A stretch of DNA of 64,000 nucleotides, from the NCBI GenBank assembly GCA_003013855.2, contig ML058465.1:1302001-1366000 (forward strand), read 5' to 3'. This document shows positions 1 through 12,420 of the stretch, piece after piece. This stretch comes from Liriodendron chinense. Taxonomy: Eukaryota; Streptophyta; Magnoliopsida; Magnoliales; Magnoliaceae. The translations under genes and the position numbers were made by a program. The notes under the pieces are model-generated. The model had not been told where the DNA came from. It saw only the letters and a program-made list of their open reading frames with translations, and made no database searches. How positions within the stretch are numbered: the stretch's first letter is position 1; each line of letters opens with the position of its first letter.

Positions 1-410
1 CGAAACATATGCAATCCTCCATTATTTATTTAATGGAGGGTCAAGATTTAATGAGTCACGTCTATAAGCTAGATGACTTGCAACTATGGAACAATGTTCA
101 CCAATGAAGGTCTAGATTCGAAGAATGATATCAATCTATGGCCTATCCAAATATGCAGACTGACATCCATCGATGGTCCAGATCCATTCGGTTGATGATC
201 TTCATCCGTTGATTAACAATTAGTGAAAGCCAGTCCTAATTAGAAACTTTCATGATTTCAAGAGCCATGACTATTTTATTTGTATTATGAACACTTCAAT
301 GAGTTTTTGAGTTGAATTAGATACAAAACCATGATTCCTTTATGAAAACCATATCAAGAACAACATGACACATGAATATGTTTGTGATTTCAGGTACATC
401 CCTCTAATTC
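1..410. other. Non-coding flank, nothing recognised
   Basis: AT-rich DNA without a credible reading frame or recognisable repeat. It precedes the LTR that begins at 411. Confidence 0.4.
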
Positions 411-830
411 TGTTGGGGATGGTGCATAAAAGTTTAGGATCTCATACCCCAAGTATCGTGAATTATAGGATATTATAATACAGAAACACAATCAAACAAT
501 CAATCAAATGAACACTATAGATTTTTACATGGAAAACCCTCAAACAGATGTGAAAATCATAGGACCTCGTCCAAATCAACAATCCACTATGTAAAAAGCC
601 AATTACACAGTGATCACAAGCACAACTTGCTTGGATCCAGTCAATCTTCACCCACAAAGATGAATAACAATTAAAAAGAATGAAAAAAATGAGAGCTCTC
701 ACCGATCTGAGGACCAAGGAGAAACTGAGACGTTGTTTGTTGCGTGGATGAAACATCACCGGCATAACTCTCTTATCTACAATCTTCCTCTCTCTATTTC
801 TCTTCTTCTTCTTCTTCTTCTTCTTCTTCT

Positions 831-889
<59 letters not shown>

Positions 890-1299
890 ACCTTAGACGT
901 GTAATGTCTCCATCTCTCTCTCTCTCTCACTCACCTTAGACGTGTGATGTCTCCATTATGATACCCTAATCTCGATTTGAAAGAAATTATATAGCACTTC
1001 GCAAGAGATAAAACCAAAATAGGACACTGTGAATTCGTGGTCCGCGCGCCGTCGATAATGGAAAAATTTGTATAGAGAGTTTAGAGAATAAAACACTGAA
1101 TTTCGATCACCCGACCCAACCTGGTCGGGTGCCCGATCAGGGTTTCCCTCCTATCAGTCACCCCGAAAGCATTCGAAACTGTCCAACAACCAATTGTCCA
1201 TCTGGGACGAATTTCGGTTTCCTGACCGAGACAGGTTGGGCACCCGGTGACCCCAGAGCTACACTCTCTCCTTTCCTCATGAGGATGAACATCCCATCA
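411..1299 (-). repeat. Probable 3' LTR of a Ty1/copia element
   Basis: The segment starts TGTTGGGGATG and ends CATCCCATCA, an imperfect terminal inverted repeat of the TG...CA type. It lies directly beside a polypurine tract and the C-terminal end of a copia polyprotein, all on the minus strand, which is the order expected at the 3' end of such an element. A CTT/TC microsatellite sits inside it. No second LTR copy is in the window, so the left boundary is inferred from the TG terminus only. Confidence 0.5.
802..886. repeat. (CTT)n/(TC)n microsatellite
   Basis: A run of CTT triplets passes into a run of TC dinucleotides, followed by a shorter TC run near 920. Apparent reading frames here encode only Leu/Ser or Arg/Glu repeats and are not genes. 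Confidence 0.95.
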
Positions 1300-1313
1300 A
1301 ATCTCCCCCTTTA
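1300..1313 (-). other. Copia polypurine tract
   Basis: On the minus strand this reads CTAAAGGGGGAGAT, a typical plus-strand primer of plant Ty1/copia elements. It lies exactly between the RNase H stop region and the LTR. Confidence 0.6.
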
Positions 1314-1340
1314 GACTCAAGAGGAGGGCTTCACTGTCTT

Positions 1341-1572
1341 TCAGCCTGTCAAACTTCTATAAGCCTCGAACTTGCCCTTGGGTAATGCCTTGGTCATCAT
1401 GTTTGACCTGTTATCATCCGTGTGGATCTTCTCAAGCTATAGTACCTTGTTTTCCAACATATCACTGATCCAATGATACCGAACTTCAATGTGCTACAAC
1501 TTGGAATGATGACTTAGATTCTTACTCAAATGTATCAAACTCTAGCTATCGCAATAGACCACGTGTTTCTCT
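1341..1572 (-). pseudogene. Ty1/copia polyprotein C-terminus (end of RNase H), truncated
   Basis: Minus-strand translation gives the block VVYCDS followed by IHLSKN, HIEVRYHWI and then HTDDN with MMTKALPKGKFE. This is the characteristic C-terminal end of a plant copia polyprotein, where RNase H copies the RNA template away during reverse transcription. The frame contains at least two stops (after VYCDS and after the ENKVL block) and ends with TGA at 1341-1343, 28 bases before the polypurine tract. The coding sequence is cut off at 1572 by an unrelated LTR starting TGTTAAGTGCC. Upstream gag, integrase and reverse transcriptase parts are not seen in the window. Confidence 0.65.
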
Positions 1573-3150
1573 TGTTAAGTGCCTAAATATTACATATTTT
1601 CCCCTAATTCAAATTGCGTCTCGTTGTAATTTATGTTTAAATAAGACTAATTAAGTTTTTTTTTTGTTATAAGTGATTTAAGAGAGATTTGAAGAAATTC
1701 ATGCAATGGATATAATTTAAAGCCCAAAAGAAATAAAGTTTGAAAAGTGAAAAAAAAAGTCATGAAGAAATCAAGTCCAAAAATCTGAATTGGCTATAAA
1801 AGTCAAAGTGCAAAACTGTAGGGCCAGAAAATTAAAATCCAGAAAGTTTAGGAGATGACTCGACAGAAGAGAAAAACCGTTGTTTTTTGCCTTCGACCCC
1901 CCGTTAGTCACAATTTCGGGTGCTCGAAATTCAGACGAAAATTTAGTTTACTTGTTGGATGGTTCTGGGAAACTTTGGGCGCCCGAACAGTTAGGTTAAG
2001 CACCCGACAACCCCGGTGCGAAAATTTCGCACGTTCTTTTTGCGTGAAATTAGACAGTTTGTTTCTTAAATTGATTGGGACTTTCCTAAGGTAGTGCAAG
2101 GACAATTCTAAGGCTTATTTAAGGGCTTCTAAACTCATGTTTTAAGAGAATCCAAGCAAGGAAAGAGAAAGTGAGTAAGGGAGAAAGCTCTCCTTTGACG
2201 TTCTTTTTTTTTTCTTCTTCTTTTGTTTGTTTTTAGTGTTTCCTTTATTTTTTAGTTAGCCATGCTAGGCTAATATTTTAGCTAGGGCTTAGAGGTGACA
2301 ATTCTAATTTATTAAAAATATTTTAGTTCCTTTAATTTCGAATTTATTGTTTAATGTTAAACAATTCATTGGATTTTGGTTTGAATAAAGAGGTAATTTT
2401 AATTTACTTTGATTTTTTTGATAACTCTGGGCTCATTAGATGCTTAGGAAGGCTGAGATTGCTTTCTTATATATTTTGAAAGGGATCGATTTGTATAATT
2501 CATTGATCTATTATAGACTATGGATATGGTAGATACTTTGGATTCCTTGTGATCATTAACTTTGTGTTTTATGTGGGACTTAATTCAATTGAAGTTTATA
2601 TCTCATTTAGAGAGAATCACTCATTGATATTGGTTGGATTAAAGTTCTAAGTTTTGGTTCTACTTAAATCTAATGACAGGATCACAAGGAAGACTAAAGT
2701 TATGATTTTACATGTTTTGCAATAGTTTGGTCTGTATAATTCATAGAATTGAATTTCTGCGACCAATACTTTGGTTCTTAATGAGGGAACTATATCAATG
2801 GATGTTCTATCTAAATTGGATCATTGAATTATGATTTAACCGCTTTATCATCCGTTTGGATAGGGACAAGACTTCGATTCCAGTTGTGTAGCTAATCGAA
2901 TCAATTGAATTGGACATTGTTAATAACTAGAAGTGGATCATTTATACTTTAGTGTTCATTTTTCATTGTTTTTCCTTTAAAGCTGAATTCATCTATCATT
3001 AAACCAATTCTAAATTAGTTTAATTAGTTAGTTTTAGATCCTAAAAAGACCTTTGAGTGTTTTAAACTATATTCTTCCCCGTGGATCTACCTCGATCTCA
3101 CCGAGTTATTACTACATTGCGACCTTATACTTGGAGTTGGCGAATAAGTT
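1573..3150 (+). repeat. Probable LTR of a Ty3/gypsy element inserted into the copia remnant
   Basis: It starts with TGTTAAGTGCCTAAATATT at the exact point where copia RNase H homology stops. Near its end it carries the block CCCCGTGGATCTACCTCGAT and CTCACCGAGTTATTACTAC, which I recognise from the U5 end of Athila-type LTRs. A decayed primer site seems to follow at about 3147-3172, where TTTTTGACGATTCTAGATTG stands in the place of the usual tRNA-Asp type site. No partner LTR was found, so this is a solo or truncated copy. Confidence 0.4.
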
Positions 3151-4888
3151 TTTGACGATTCTAGATTGGGGTACGTACCTGTGATTTTCTTTCAAAGACT
3201 TCTTATTATCATATATAACCCTTTGATTTTTCATTGATAAAAAACGCGCGCGCGTACACAATATTGTCATGCATGTTGTAATTTATCATTAATTGGACAA
3301 GACGATCACATGGTGTTCTAGATAATCGATATAAAATGTGCATTTATAGGTGTACGACTAGTGCTCTAATACTACATGTTATTTTTTTTGGAACTGACTT
3401 GATGGTTATGATTCCATAAATAATGCACAACACTATTTTAGGTGGTTAGACTTATGAATGAACGACTTCTGATCGTCACTCCTTTGTCCTTGCATATCCT
3501 GATCCCCTTGTCTCGCCTTCTCCCCAAGTCTCTCTGAAGTGTGTAATAATGGCTAGCCTATACCTTTTGGGCTGAGTTGGAGAGGACAAAGAGCCTATCT
3601 TATTTATAGGCTTGGATCCCCTACTTTGATAATAAAAACCATGTCTTGTATAGACTTTCCTTTCTTGCACACATGAGCTTGTTCTCATATGAAGTTTGCT
3701 TTTATTACATAGCCTTAAAATTTAGAGTCGGAGTTTTCCAAACACTAAAGGCTAAATTGGTATATGCACATGCACACTCACACTAAAATAGGTACTTGAA
3801 TTCATGACCTCGTGTTGAAACTCTTGTGAATGTAACGTCGAGGCATGAATAAAGACCTTGTGTTTGAAAAGTTATGACTTGGGCTTGTTTTGCCTTGCTT
3901 TTAGGAAATGCAAAACTGACTCTTAAAAACAGTTCTTTGAAATTGTTTAGAATTTTCTTTATAAGAAAAAGTGCATGTTTGGCAAACATGCATAACAAAA
4001 ACAATTTCCCTATGAAGGTTTCAATGGTGAGCATTGGATCCCCACTATTTCCCATGGCTAGGTCCACTTAAGTCTTAAATCTACCTAAATTTTAGAGTCA
4101 TACTCCATCATGATATGGTGAAATGGATGGATGTAGTGGATGTTGCATAGTCATTCCAATGAGCCCCATAGTTCAACAAGTGGAGAGTTATAAATGAGAT
4201 TTGGTAGTACATACCACATGATTGTGGTCATGACACATAGGTTCAAGATCCAATCTATCCATTGAAGGCACTACTATATTGATGCCCTAGCTCAACAATT
4301 AGGTGGATCCACCGGTTAAGTGAGCCACATTTTGCAAAACAAGTGTATGGTTCTAAAACACTTAGTAGGAAGTTTTCTAACTCATTTACCTGTTTCCAAT
4401 ATTGGGGTCCACCTTCTAAGTAGATCCTTGAGGTGGTCTCATCTTATTGGACGGATTGGATATTGAACACACATAAAAGGTTAGAAGTTATCTACTAGGT
4501 TGACCGTAACTTTTGGTCCAACTGGTGAACTTGATCAGGTACTATGAGGTCAACCTCAATCAGATGCACGCATGGAGGGTCATGGACCTAAAAATCAGAG
4601 CAATCCATGACTTAGGTGGGACACACATAGACAATGGTTGAGAGTGGATTCTCACCCATTGAGATCGACCTTCCTAATTGTTTATGGGCCCATTGAGATA
4701 TGGCTTAGGCTTCTAACGAATCGATTGTGTGTCTTCCACTTGACGAGGGAGGCACACCAAATTTTAAAGCCATTTCAAAACTCATGTGGCCCAACCAAGT
4801 GCTTTTAGATGTTTTAGGCATGTTTTTGCATGATTTTAGATGGTGTGGCCCACTTGAGTTCCAAATACAGCTGAGTTTTGAGACATCC
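3151..4888. other. Non-coding, possibly a short gypsy leader then intergenic DNA
   Basis: The first hundred bases could be the leader of the element to the left, with a CGCGCGCG run at 3246. The rest holds only short spurious frames and repeated words such as GGCCCAC. No gene is supported. Confidence 0.35.
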
Positions 4889-5311
4889 CATAAGGGGACC
4901 CACCAAATGCACGATGTGGATGTCCAACATGGAGTCGGATTGCATAAAGCGTTCATACCGAGCTGTGAAGGGGCCCACCGTGATGTGTCTATTTATCTAC
5001 TCTGTCCATTTCATTTCTAAGATCATGCCGACCATATGAGACCAAGAATGAGGCAGGTCCAACGGTCAGATCGACCACACTAAAAATGACTATTGCATTT
5101 AATGCAACCTGAGCTCAGTATTTGGTGTGGTCGACCTGACCGTTGGTCCTGCCCATTCTTGGTCTCATGTGGTCGGCCAGATCTTAGAAATGTAATGGAT
5201 GAAGTGGATGAATAGATACGTCACAGAGGGCCCCTCCACAGCTCGGTATGGACTGAGGAAAGATGCAATCCGACTCTGTCCGACATACATCACGGTGGGG
5301 CCCACAAAGCT
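4889..5311. mobile_element. Foldback MITE-like element, near-perfect long inverted repeat
   Basis: The left arm, from GGGACCCACC near 4889 to GACCACACTA near 5082, is mirrored by the right arm from GGTGTGGTCGACC near 5120 to GGTGGGGCCC near 5309. Shared blocks include GAGTCGGATTGCAT, CATACCGAGCTGTG and ATGAGACCAAGAATG. Only about 40 bases separate the arms. It belongs with the other GGGCCCACC foldback elements in this window but has a different interior. No target duplication could be fixed. Confidence 0.7.
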
Positions 5312-5375
5312 AGATCTCATAGGAAGCTCTTAAGAGGCTCATAATACCTTTTTCCATACATACACAACCTCATAG

Positions 5376-5548
5376 TACCTTTTCCAACACCTACACACAC
5401 ACACACACGAGGTAAGAAACATGCTATTACGTCGACCCCCTGAGAGCTTCCTGTGCCATGTCTACCTTTTCCAACACCTATATATATACACATGGGGTAA
5501 GAAACATGCTATGACGTTGACCCCTTGAGAGTTTCCTGTTTCATGTCG
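5376..5548 (+). repeat. Two-copy tandem duplication (~88 bases)
   Basis: The order 'accttttccaacacctac', a CA or TA run, 'gaaacatgctat', 'acgt.gacccc' and 'gag.gtttcctg' occurs twice in succession, the second copy starting at about 5464. Confidence 0.7.
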
Positions 5549-6040
5549 ATTGTGTAGCGAGGAAGTGTGGTGTGGATACTCAATAGGGCCCACTATGATA
5601 TATGTGTTTTATCCATGTTATTCATTCGTTTTTCTAGCTTATTTTAAGGCATGATACTAAAATTATCCAAAGCTTAAGTAGACCACACCACAGGAAACAA
5701 TGGAGATAATGATTTCCATTGTTGAAACCTTTTTATGGCCCACAGTGAAGTTTATTTGTCATCCAACCTGTTCATAAGGTCAGATAGAACTGGATAGAAA
5801 GAAAACACAAATATCAACTTGATTGAAAACTTTTGTAGCCCCCACAAGGGTAGGTGTGCAATTTCAAATGTTTTTTTGTGATGTTGTTCACTTGAGCTTT
5901 GGATATGCTTCACTTTTTTGCTGATGCCTTGAAATGAGCTGGAAAAATAAATGGGCAGTGTGGATAAAACACATCCATCAATGTGGGCCACAGAGAGCAT
6001 CACACCACGCTTAAGCGTGGTGACCTCATTGCTACACAAT
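5549..6040. mobile_element. MULE-type foldback MITE
   Basis: The ends ATTGTGTAGC (5549) and GCTACACAAT (6040) are inverted copies, and the interior is a decayed palindrome with the family blocks GGGCCCAC, TTTTATCCA, GACCACACCACAGGAAACA and the mirrored TGTGGATAAAACACATCCAT. The flanks TTCATGTC and TTCGTGTC are similar and may be an eroded target duplication. It encodes nothing. Confidence 0.65.
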
Positions 6041-8409
6041 TCGTGTCCCTCATGAGGTGGAGCTTGGTGGGCCCCATCGTGTTGTGTTTCAAACATCCAT
6101 GCCATGCATTTAGTAGATCCCTTTAGGTTGTGGGATGTCCTGAAAATTAGCTAAATCTGTAACTCAGGTGGGCTACACCATCTAAAACATGTGAAATTAT
6201 TACTAAAACATTTATAAGCACTTGGTGAGCCTACCTGAATTTTGGAATGGCCTAAAATTTAGTATACATGGACATCCCACTTAGGGCTAACAAGTTGAGT
6301 AGAGCCCAGCTTAAGCCCAACTTCAAGCCTAAGCCCAGGCCCAATAGTAATCAGGATCGCAATGTAACGCTTGGATTTTAGCAAACTTGGGAATTGGACA
6401 TTTTGGAATAGAGGTTTGGGGAATCATGGTTTTGAGTGTTTGTAGTCCAATGAGTTAGTGAACCAAAGAGTTTTTCGACCGATCTATCCAGCTTGTGTAC
6501 AATACTATGCATCACCCGCAAATCCAAAATGATTTTTTTTTACCGAATTTGGTGTTTTAGCATAGTTTTTATTTATAAAAATTTATGAACGGTTAAAATT
6601 ATCAAAATAAAAAAAATTAAAAGGTGTTACTTTTAAAAAAATGTCAAAAAGTCGCGATTTGTACTAGAATAGAAAATCAAAATATTTCTTATTAAGAATT
6701 TGATTTTCTAAGTGTTTTATTAAATCCAAATGGGGGGTACTTTCTTATTTACATGAAATAACTTAAAGTAAATGGACATTTATTTAAATGTTAGGGAATG
6801 TAAATAAGCAGAACTATCCAGGGAGGCCAATGGAACTGTGAACTTTCAGAAAAATAGGCTAAAAGAAATATTCAATGATGCCTTCGGGCTGAGCTGATCA
6901 TGTAAGATCGTACCGAAGGGAGTTTTGGTTTTAGGTCTTCGGCGCATTGAAGGGGACCGTTCAGAGGTGCGCCGACAAATCATCCAGAGGGCTTTAGTTC
7001 GAGCCAAAGATTTTTGACGCACTGAACAAATCTTCCAGTGCAGATACATTGTATTCAAAAGTTTATATTTTCTTCATTATAACTCCGATTAAGGTGATTA
7101 AAAAATCATATTGAAGCTTGAAGAGTCTAGTTTCATATAAAAATTAAATTAAATAAATATTATAATTAGGTTGATTTTAAAAAGTTTTGAAAACTGTCCA
7201 TAAAATCGTTGATTTCAGTCAGCGTGTACTTATGAAATTGTAATAATTTTTCTAAAAATCAGAATGAGCTAAAATTGTTTAAGATGAAAATAGACTTGAC
7301 AAGTAATTACCACAAAAATTATATAAATAATTTATTAACTAAAGGTTTTAAAAATATTACAAACAATAGACCCCTTGAAATTAAAAATTTCTATAACTAC
7401 ATGTTGCCATTGGACCGGGTGTATCATTTTCATCTTTGGATCTTAGTATTCGGTGTCCTCTTAGGAATAACTTATAATCATGTCAAGAATCATCATATGT
7501 GATTAGATTAGGATTTTATATTTTATTTATTTAGTTATATATTTTACTATTCCGGATAATTTACAGTTTAGTTAAATTAGGACTTGATTAGGGTGATTAG
7601 GACCGAATCACCATTTTTGCTAATTGAAAATAGGTTACACATTGACCCTAGCTAATCCAAACCCTAACCATCATGCACGAGAAATCTTGCTATCCAATTA
7701 TTTAAGAAATGTCTGGATTATCCAAACAAGCTCTCAACCACTCATTAGTAGGCCACTAAACTCGAAGCTAAGGAAAATTGTCTATCTTGGTGGACTTGAC
7801 ATCCATCGCGGGACGTTGAGCTAACACTGTGTGTCAAATCATTCAACTTGGCTCGCAAGTGTGGCACATGTGGTGTGTGAATTTGCCTTGAAATTTTCAG
7901 AAATTATGTTAATTCTGTTCACTTGTTCTTAGGCGAAGTTGTGCATTTCGAGCCATTAGATTTCAATGAAACTTAAGAACCTAATATTAAACATTTTCCT
8001 CAAGTATCCTTAAAGTCGTGGTCCCTATCAATGATCAGTGACCGTTAAACAAATACTGCATCATCCATTGATTGCCACATTCGAAATGCAGATAATTGTA
8101 TCCTTAAGTAGATTACTACTAGGTTCACCTATCCCATGGCCTAAATCGGCTTGTACACCTTTTGATGGGCCCCAATAGTGAAAAATGACCTCCTATAGGG
8201 TTCTAATACAAAAAACCTACACTTCATGGCCATTTGGGCCACATGTGGAATTAGAAATACCCGTTCCTTTGCTAGCCCCTCCCCAAATCCGATTTTGCTA
8301 TTATAGAAGAGAAAGAGAGAGAGGGAGAGAATTGTGTGTGTGAGAGAGAGGTGGGACTCGGTGCTTAATCACGCTGTTAATTCCCATAATCATTGGAATG
8401 CTTCTCGCG
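6041..8409. other. Intergenic, no gene recognised
   Basis: AT-rich sequence with several frames of 60-75 codons lacking any recognisable motif. TGTAACGCTTGGATTTTAG at 6362 resembles the start of chromovirus LTRs, but no matching end was found. A GA-rich stretch at 8308-8350 precedes the outer Athila LTR. Confidence 0.35.
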
Positions 8410-9117
8410 TGTTTGATTTCCTCCAAGTGCAGAGGTTCAATTGTAATATTTTTGTGAGTACAGGGTCAATCCCACGAAGACAGTATATTGAGAAAGCTTC
8501 TTACAGATTAACTAAATAGGTAATAAAAATAGATATCAAAGGGATCTATACCAAATAGATTAAGGATTTTGATTGATATGAAAAAATCAAACTAAAGCAG
8601 CGAAGTTTCATACATGAATTTAACAAACCATCTATCATGACTGATAATGATAACTCAACTATATCAGAACACTATGATCTGTCTAGTCGGAATGTTTAAC
8701 AATTAAAGCATGTAAAAATGAGTAGAAAACTGTCAAGGATTAGAAATCTCAAGTTCTACATCATTAAAACATACTTCTGAGCTCCAGGGATTGTGAGCAT
8801 TTAGATCTATGAGATCACAAATCAAACAATGTGGAAGGTCAAAAGCCTCTCCCATCTAAGAAATTTGTATTAGCTAGATCTAAGGCATGAAATCATTAAG
8901 GAATCATCATAATGGATAATCTATTGAATCCATGTGCTTCCTTTCTAGCTCTGGCTAGAAGAGAATTAGAAGCACATGTTTAAAAATGAAAAGAGATAAG
9001 AAAAGAATAAAGAAAAGAGGAGAAGAATTGCAATGATAAAAGAGAACTTGAATTAATCTAAAAAAATTAACACCTTAATGAACTTACATGAATTAAAATC
9101 AAAACAAAGAATCAAGT

Positions 9118-9166
<49 letters not shown>

Positions 9167-9786
9167 AACTCCTAGGAAAGAAACCTAAAAGAAAATGAAA
9201 AAATGGGAATACAATTTGTGGAATTCGGTTTCCCTTTTATAAACTTGCACCGTCTCGAAATTTGCAATTTAACAGGCCCCGGGCTATTTCTGCACTTTCT
9301 GAATATTGCTTTTCCAGCCTTGCAGTTATGGGTTTGAACTTTTCAGGACATTTTCTGCACCATTCAAGCATCATATCACCATCTCTTGGACTTTAAATCA
9401 TATTTTTAGCTCGAATTCATTATAATTCACACAATTACTATTAAACATGAAAACACATGTAATTAAATCACTTTAACCACATAATTCATGTAAATGCAAG
9501 ATGAACGTGTATTTATTTTATTTTTTGTATTATTTGGTTGTGGATATTAAATGGTCGGTTGAACCGCCTTTGCCTTATAATTTTGGTTTGATTATTTAGT
9601 TAATTATTATTATTATTATTATTATTAGAAGAGAATTAGAAGCACATGCTTAAAAAATGAAAAGGGACAAGAAAAGAATAAAGAAGAGGAGAAGAATTGC
9701 AATAATAAAAGAGAACTTGGATTAATCTAAAGAAATTAACACCTTAATGAACTTGCATGAATTGAAATTAAAACAAAGAATCAAGT

Positions 9787-9831
<45 letters not shown>

Positions 9832-10202
9832 AAAACTCTTAGGAAAGAAATCTAAAAGAAAATGAAAAGATGGGAATACAATTTTTGGAATTTGATTCCC
9901 CTTTTATAGACTTGCACCATCTCGAAATTTGCAATTTACCAGGGCTATTTTTGCACTTTCTGAATATTGCTTTTCCAGCCCTGTAGTTATGGATTTGGAC
10001 TTTTTGGACATTTTCTGCACTATTCAAGCATCGTATCACCATCTCTTGGACTTTAAATTACCTTTTTAGCTCGAATTCATCATAATTCACGCAATCACTA
10101 TTAAACATGAAAACACATGTAATTAGATCACTTTAACCACATAATTCATGTAAATGCAAGATGAACGTGGGGTTAAATATGCAAAATTTGCCACTCAATA
10201 CA
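8410..10202 (-). repeat. 3' LTR of the outer Athila element, internally duplicated
   Basis: It matches the right LTR from TGTTTGATTTCCTC onward, including the block GAGTACAGGGTC.ATCCCACGAAGACAG and a TC microsatellite (9122-9162). A segment of about 550 bases (8956-9507) is repeated at 9626-10169, with its own TC run (9791-9829). A 119-base sequence with an ATT run lies between the copies. Only the second copy continues to a credible LTR terminus, CAATACA at 10202, next to the polypurine tract. Confidence 0.8.
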
Positions 10203-10212
10203 CCCCTCAACC
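10203..10212 (-). other. Polypurine tract of the outer element
   Basis: On the minus strand this reads GGTTGAGGGG, directly followed by the LTR terminus TGTATTG. Its position between the 3' non-coding region and the 3' LTR fits the primer for plus-strand synthesis. Confidence 0.55.
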
Positions 10213-11491
10213 AACATTTTGCTAGTCATTGAGCAAAATATGTGAAATTTATATAAAAAAATATGTAGCAAACCTATCAATCAAATACATCAGAGTTCTA
10301 GAACAAGTTACACATAACCTAGGTAGAATAATGAAAATGTATTCCAATTCCTTAATTCCAATAGATTGAGTTACTAGATTCCTCAAAATTTAGAATAATT
10401 ATGATTTAACACTCACTTATGCATGATGATACTAGAGTACCTAAAGTTAACGATTGTATAAGTTAGTCTATTCACTCACCTCCAATCATCCTTATGTTCA
10501 TAGGGTCGCCTCAAACACCAACTCACCCGCCTAATCTTTACATCACACATTAAATTTTTTTTTTTCCAATTCTAATAGATATAACATTATTCTCTCACCC
10601 TACTTCATTGAACAGCTGAAGAATCCAAAAGGCTTACTTCAGACTGATTAAAACACAGCAATAGTAATGACTTCGGATCAAGTCCCAGCCCTAAATTGCC
10701 CATTCTCCTACGGCTGACTGATTTTTTCTCATAATGTTTTTTTTTTTCAACATTTTTATGCTTAAGCTTACTGGCCTTAGTTTACCTATAAATTTAAGGC
10801 CGTGAAGTTTATGATTCAACTAACTACACTTCCATTAATTTAGGCATCAAGTGTGTTATGTGAAAAATGAGTGTCAAGTTCTAATATATTCTAACTTATT
10901 GATTAACCTAATTAACTTATCAATGAAAATTTTCAATTCTTGGAATCTAAATTCATTAAATGCCTTTGTTAGTTGTAAACTACATTTTGGAATCCATGTA
11001 TCCTTTTAACAAGTCATACTACACAATTTCTGAAAAAATATTTGAAACAAAAAATTTCATACATTTTAGGTATGTATGATGACTTAAACTCACAAAAGTG
11101 AAAATAAAATGACTCAAAGAAATTTAAAAATTGACTCAATTTGCAGATTCCTGGCATACTCCTCACCTCCCATCCTAAAATTGACATTGCCCACAATGTA
11201 AATGATAAAGCATATAATGCAAAATAAAGGAAAAAAATAAAAACAAAGTGAAAGGGATGAGTATCACCTGAAAATGAAGAACCATTGGCAAAACACTAGC
11301 AAAACAAAAGTAAAAAATTAAATTAAATTAAAATGCACCAACGAAAGGAAACTAGCCCTAGTCCTAAACTAGACTAAAATTATTCTTCTATGAAAGTGTT
11401 TGAGGTCAATCAAAGTATTTTGGCTCATGGAGAGTAATGGACTCCTCTCCCAAATGAAAGTTTTCCACATATGGATTTAATCTTTGGCCAT
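10213..11491 (-). other. 3' non-coding region of the outer element
   Basis: AT-rich sequence between the integrase end and the 3' LTR, with no frame above 60 codons that resembles a protein. An envelope-like ORF, present in some Athila elements, is absent here. Confidence 0.6.
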
Positions 11492-12420
11492 TCACTTTGT
11501 ATATGTTGCCATTACGTGGATTTCAATTTCAATGGCCCCATGAGAATGAACATTTTTCACTATGAATGGGCCTGTCCATCTTAATCTCAACTTACCCGAA
11601 AAAAATTGGAGTTTAGAATTATAAAGTAGGACCTTTTGCTGAGGTTTAAAGGTCTTCCTCAGAATGCTTTTTTCGTGAAAGGCCTTAGTCATTTCCTTAT
11701 AAATTCTAGAGTTTTCATAGGAGTCTCTCCTCAGCTCCTCTAACTCATTTAACTTTAATTTCCTTTGCCCACTTGCTTGGTCCACGTCAAAGCTGAATTT
11801 CTTAATTGCCCAATATGCCTTATGCTCTAATTCAACGAGCAAGTGGCATGCCTTCCCATACACTAATCTGTACGGGGACATTCCAATCGGGGTCTTATAA
11901 GCAGTCCTATAAGCCCAGAGAGCGTCAGATAGTTTAAGAGACCAATCCTTCCTATCCGGTCTTATAGTCTTTTCCAAAATTTGCTTAATCTCCCGATTCG
12001 AGACTTCGGCCTGTCCACTTGTTTGTGGATGGTATTGGGTACTCGCTTTGTTCTTTATGCCATATTTCTTCATCAAAGTTTCAAATGACTTATTACGGAA
12101 GTGAGACCCGCCATCACTAATGATGGCTTTTGGGGTTCCAAATCTAGAGAATATATTATCTTTAGGAATCGTAGGACCACTTTGCTATCATTGGTCCTAC
12201 ATGAAACCGCCTCAATCCACTTGGAGACATAATCCACACCGACCAATATGTAATGAAATCCAAAAGAAGGTGGGAATGGTCCCATAAAATCAATGCCCCA
12301 ACAATCAAATATTTCCAATGGTAATATTGGGGTCAATGGCATCATGTTGCGCCGAGACGCACTCTCCAATTTTTTACAACGATCACAGGCAATATAGAAA
12401 GCATGAGTGTCTTTGAACAT
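11492..12420 (-). pseudogene. Integrase of the outer Athila element (frameshifted)
   Basis: Integrase joins the element DNA to the host chromosome. The upstream part (12073-12420) carries a CDRCK fragment of the HHCC zinc module and the first catalytic Asp in WGIDFMGPFP. The second Asp is in a block reading SDGGS near 12110. The third catalytic residue, Glu, lies in SGQAEVSNREIKQILE within 11492-12076, after the conserved YHPQTSGQ. A shift between the two frames near 12.08-12.15 kb breaks the protein. The C-terminal half keeps WAYRTAYKTPIGMSPY, GKACHL and the KLRLRWTGPF block typical of Athila integrases. It is followed by non-coding DNA, not by an extra ORF. Confidence 0.85.

Noticed and set aside
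463..939. Overlapping frames of 155 and 68 codons
   Set aside because: They are products of the CTT/TC microsatellite (Arg/Glu or Leu/Ser runs) inside a probable LTR.
6362..8300. Possible solo chromovirus LTR starting TGTAACGCTTGG
   Set aside because: No matching inverted end or target duplication could be found, so it is not annotated.
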